Below are positions 21,290 through 22,656 of a DNA stretch of 22,656 nt, piece after piece. Numbering within the stretch: the first letter of the stretch is position 1; each line of letters opens with the position of its first letter. The DNA is from JACDCA01 sp040881785 (GTDB taxonomy: Bacteria > Acidobacteriota > Vicinamibacteria > Vicinamibacterales > 2-12-FULL-66-21): NCBI GenBank assembly GCA_040881785.1, contig JBBECO010000141.1, positions 1-22,656 on the forward strand, written 5' to 3'. A program made the position numbers and the translations under genes. The notes under the pieces are model-generated. The model did not search any database and had not been told where the DNA came from. It was given only the letters and a program-made list of their open reading frames with translations.

Positions 21290-22111
21290 ATGCGTATTGC
21301 GCTGGTGCAGCAGCGGGCCGAGCCCGACAAGGCGTCGAACGTCGCCCGCGGCCTCGCGGCGCTCGAGCGCGCCGCGCGTGACGGCGCCCACGTCGTCGCG
21401 TTCGCCGAGCTCGGCTTCGAGCGGTTCCATCCGCAGCGGCCGGCCCAGGGGGATCCACTCGCCCTCGCGGAAACCATCCCCGGGCCCACGACGGAGCAGT
21501 TCGCGCGGAAGGCCCGAGAGCTCGGCGTCGTCGTCATCCTGAACCTGTACGAGCGCGCTGGCGGCCACGCCTACGACGCCTCGCCGGTGATCGACGCGGA
21601 CGGCACCCTCCTCGGCACGACCCGGATGATCCACATTACCGACTATCCCTGCTTCCACGAGCAGGGGTATTACACGCCGGGTGACACGGGCGCACCGGTA
21701 TATCGCACCAGGGCCGGCAATATCGGCGTGGCGATCTGCTACGACCGTCACTATCCCGAGTACATGAGGGCGCTGGCGCTTGGCGGCGCCGATCTCGTCG
21801 TGGTGCCGCAGGCCGGCGCCACCGGGGAGTGGCCCGACGGTCTGTACGAAGCCGAGATGCAGGTGGCGGCGTTTCAGAACGGCTACTTCGTGGCGCTGTG
21901 CAACCGGGTCGGGGCGGAAGAGTGCATGACCTTCGCCGGCGAATCGTACGTCTGCGCCCCCGACGGTCGCGTGATCGCGCGCGCGCCGGCGATGGAAGAG
22001 ACGATCCTTGCGGCTGACATCGATCTGTCGGCGACGCGCGAGTCCCATGCCCGGCGCCTGTTTCTCCAGCACCGCCGTCCGGATCTGTATGGATCCTGGC
22101 TGAGCACATAG
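21290..22111 (+). CDS. Nitrilase-superfamily (carbon-nitrogen hydrolase) protein, atypical Lys site
   Basis: The 273-residue protein resembles N-carbamoylputrescine amidase and other carbon-nitrogen hydrolases. The catalytic Glu40 (AFAELGFE) and Cys150 (GVAICYDRHYPE) are present. The catalytic Lys, usually in an RKxHIP motif, is not: the aligned segment reads GTTRMIHITDY with Met113 at its place. The PGD of YYTPGDTGAPVY is the usual link to the Cys strand. It may be a divergent amidase with shifted chemistry or a non-catalytic member. Its position after an exporter gives no substrate clue. The lipocalin-like gene follows within 3 nt, so the two are probably cotranscribed. The protein should be cytosolic. 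Confidence 0.85.
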   Translation: MRIALVQQRAEPDKASNVARGLAALERAARDGAHVVAFAELGFERFHPQRPAQGDPLALAETIPGPTTEQFARKARELGVVVILNLYERAGGHAYDASPVIDADGTLLGTTRMIHITDYPCFHEQGYYTPGDTGAPVYRTRAGNIGVAICYDRHYPEYMRALALGGADLVVVPQAGATGEWPDGLYEAEMQVAAFQNGYFVALCNRVGAEECMTFAGESYVCAPDGRVIARAPAMEETILAADIDLSATRESHARRLFLQHRRPDLYGSWLST

Positions 22112-22113
22112 GA

Positions 22114-22575
22114 GTGTCGAATTTGCAAGCTCCGAGTCCTGAATCACGCGCCCCTGAAGTCGTGCAGAAGCTGATCGGCCACTGGAAACTGCTGTCGTAC
22201 GTCACCGAGAACCCCGACGGCTCTTTCGGCAAGCCTTACGGAGATGCCGTCGGCCGATTGAGCTACGACGAGCTCGGGAACATGGCCGGACAAGTCATGC
22301 GGCCAGGACGCCTTGACGTCGCGCCGGGTGAGTGGGGCGCGCAGCAGGTGCGGTCCGCCTATGCTGGCTACATCGCCTATTTCGGCACCTACGAGGTGAA
22401 CGAGGCGGGGGACACGGTCGTGCACCACGTCCAGGGCGCGCTGAACCCGGGATGGGTCGGCGGCCGCCAGGTGCGGCGCCTGCAGTTCGACGGCGAGCGG
22501 CTGATTCTCTCGACCGAGGTGGCGAAGGCCGGCGCCATGGTCCGGCACACACTGACGTGGGAAAAACTCTCCTAG
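22114..22575 (+). CDS. Lipocalin-like domain protein
   Basis: This protein of about 153 residues fits the lipocalin-like family seen in many bacteria and fungi: LIGHWKLLSYVTENPDGS near 20, the strand GRLSYDELGNMAGQVMRPGR (47-66), AYAGYIAYFGTYEVNE (82-97) and VHHVQGALNPGWVGGRQVRRL (103-123). A small beta-barrel that binds a hydrophobic ligand is expected; the ligand is unknown. No signal peptide is seen. The GTG at 22114 is the first start. A TTG at 22123 has AGGAG 8 nt upstream and may be the true start, removing three residues. It lies directly after the nitrilase-like gene. Confidence 0.78.
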   Translation: MSNLQAPSPESRAPEVVQKLIGHWKLLSYVTENPDGSFGKPYGDAVGRLSYDELGNMAGQVMRPGRLDVAPGEWGAQQVRSAYAGYIAYFGTYEVNEAGDTVVHHVQGALNPGWVGGRQVRRLQFDGERLILSTEVAKAGAMVRHTLTWEKLS

Positions 22576-22656
22576 CGGGCGCTGGCCTTGTCTCGGTGCT
22601 CCTGGCGGGCTGTGCCGGGCCGGCTGTCCAGACGGCGACCTACGCGACGCTGGCCG
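22557..22656 (+). CDS. Start of a lipoprotein gene, cut by the window end
   Basis: From GTG 22557 the frame stays open to the window edge (33 residues). It begins MGKTLLAGAGLVSVLLAGCA: a Lys, a hydrophobic stretch and a lipobox (LAGC), the pattern of a type II signal peptide whose Cys becomes lipid-modified. It overlaps the lipocalin-like gene by 19 bp. No Shine-Dalgarno is visible. The mature part starts AGPAVQTATYATLA and is too short to identify. Confidence 0.55.
   Translation, partial: MGKTLLAGAGLVSVLLAGCAGPAVQTATYATLA

Noticed and set aside
19763..22147. A 794-codon minus-strand open frame
   Set aside because: It is antisense to the ABC-2 permease and the nitrilase-like gene, has low-complexity Arg/His-rich content and no recognisable domain.

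Overview
The window is GC-rich bacterial chromosome, most likely from the Acidobacteriota and perhaps class Vicinamibacteria. The main clue is the 815-residue permease at 9510-11957. It has the two-block MacB/FtsX layout of the family known as acidobacterial duplicated orphan permeases (ADOP). The lineage is inferred. Two runs of N (1890-1899 and 12935-13034) are scaffold gaps, and both lie in repetitive DNA, so this is probably a draft or metagenome assembly.

Layout. (1) 1-1680, minus strand: tRNA-Val(CAC), a citrate synthase/citryl-CoA lyase-like enzyme and uracil phosphoribosyltransferase (upp). (2) 1938-5366, plus strand: an exported MtaD-like amidohydrolase, hpt, an rpiB-like gene and deoC, tightly packed. 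With upp this looks like a nucleoside/nucleobase salvage and pentose-phosphate breakdown cluster. The RpiB and DeoC proteins carry unusual N-terminal extensions that recall bacterial-microcompartment cargo, although no shell gene is in view. (3) 5305-14322, minus strand: a transporter block read from right to left as HlyD-type adaptor, LolD/MacB-type ATPase, ADOP permease, NtrC-type regulator, NtrY-type sensor kinase and MscS channel. A sigma-54-like promoter lies upstream of the adaptor, which fits the NtrC-type regulator encoded in the block. (4) 14559-15353, minus strand: a DUF2231-Rieske membrane protein. (5) 15407-17645, plus strand: a ClpP-like protease overlapping a hybrid sensor kinase that appears frameshifted. 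(6) 17646-17986: a 340-bp repeat-filled intergenic region. (7) 17991-22656, plus strand: rsgA, an ABC-2 exporter (ATPase and permease), a nitrilase-superfamily protein, a lipocalin-like protein and the start of a lipoprotein cut by the window edge.

Two patterns run across the window. First, at least five families of short-word direct and inverted repeats fill the intergenic spaces, including the gaps inside the transporter block. Second, several genes that lack a normal ribosome binding site have a TANNNT -10-like hexamer ending 6 to 10 nt before the start codon, exactly 6 nt in four cases. This suggests leaderless transcription. Genes with long leaders (hlyD-like, LolD-like and Rieske) instead have clear Shine-Dalgarno sequences.

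No CRISPR array, transposase, prophage gene or rRNA was found. The most notable candidates are the BMC-like extensions on RpiB/DeoC, the non-orphan ADOP transporter with its own two-component system and sigma-54-like promoter, the leaderless-promoter pattern, and the intergenic repeat families.
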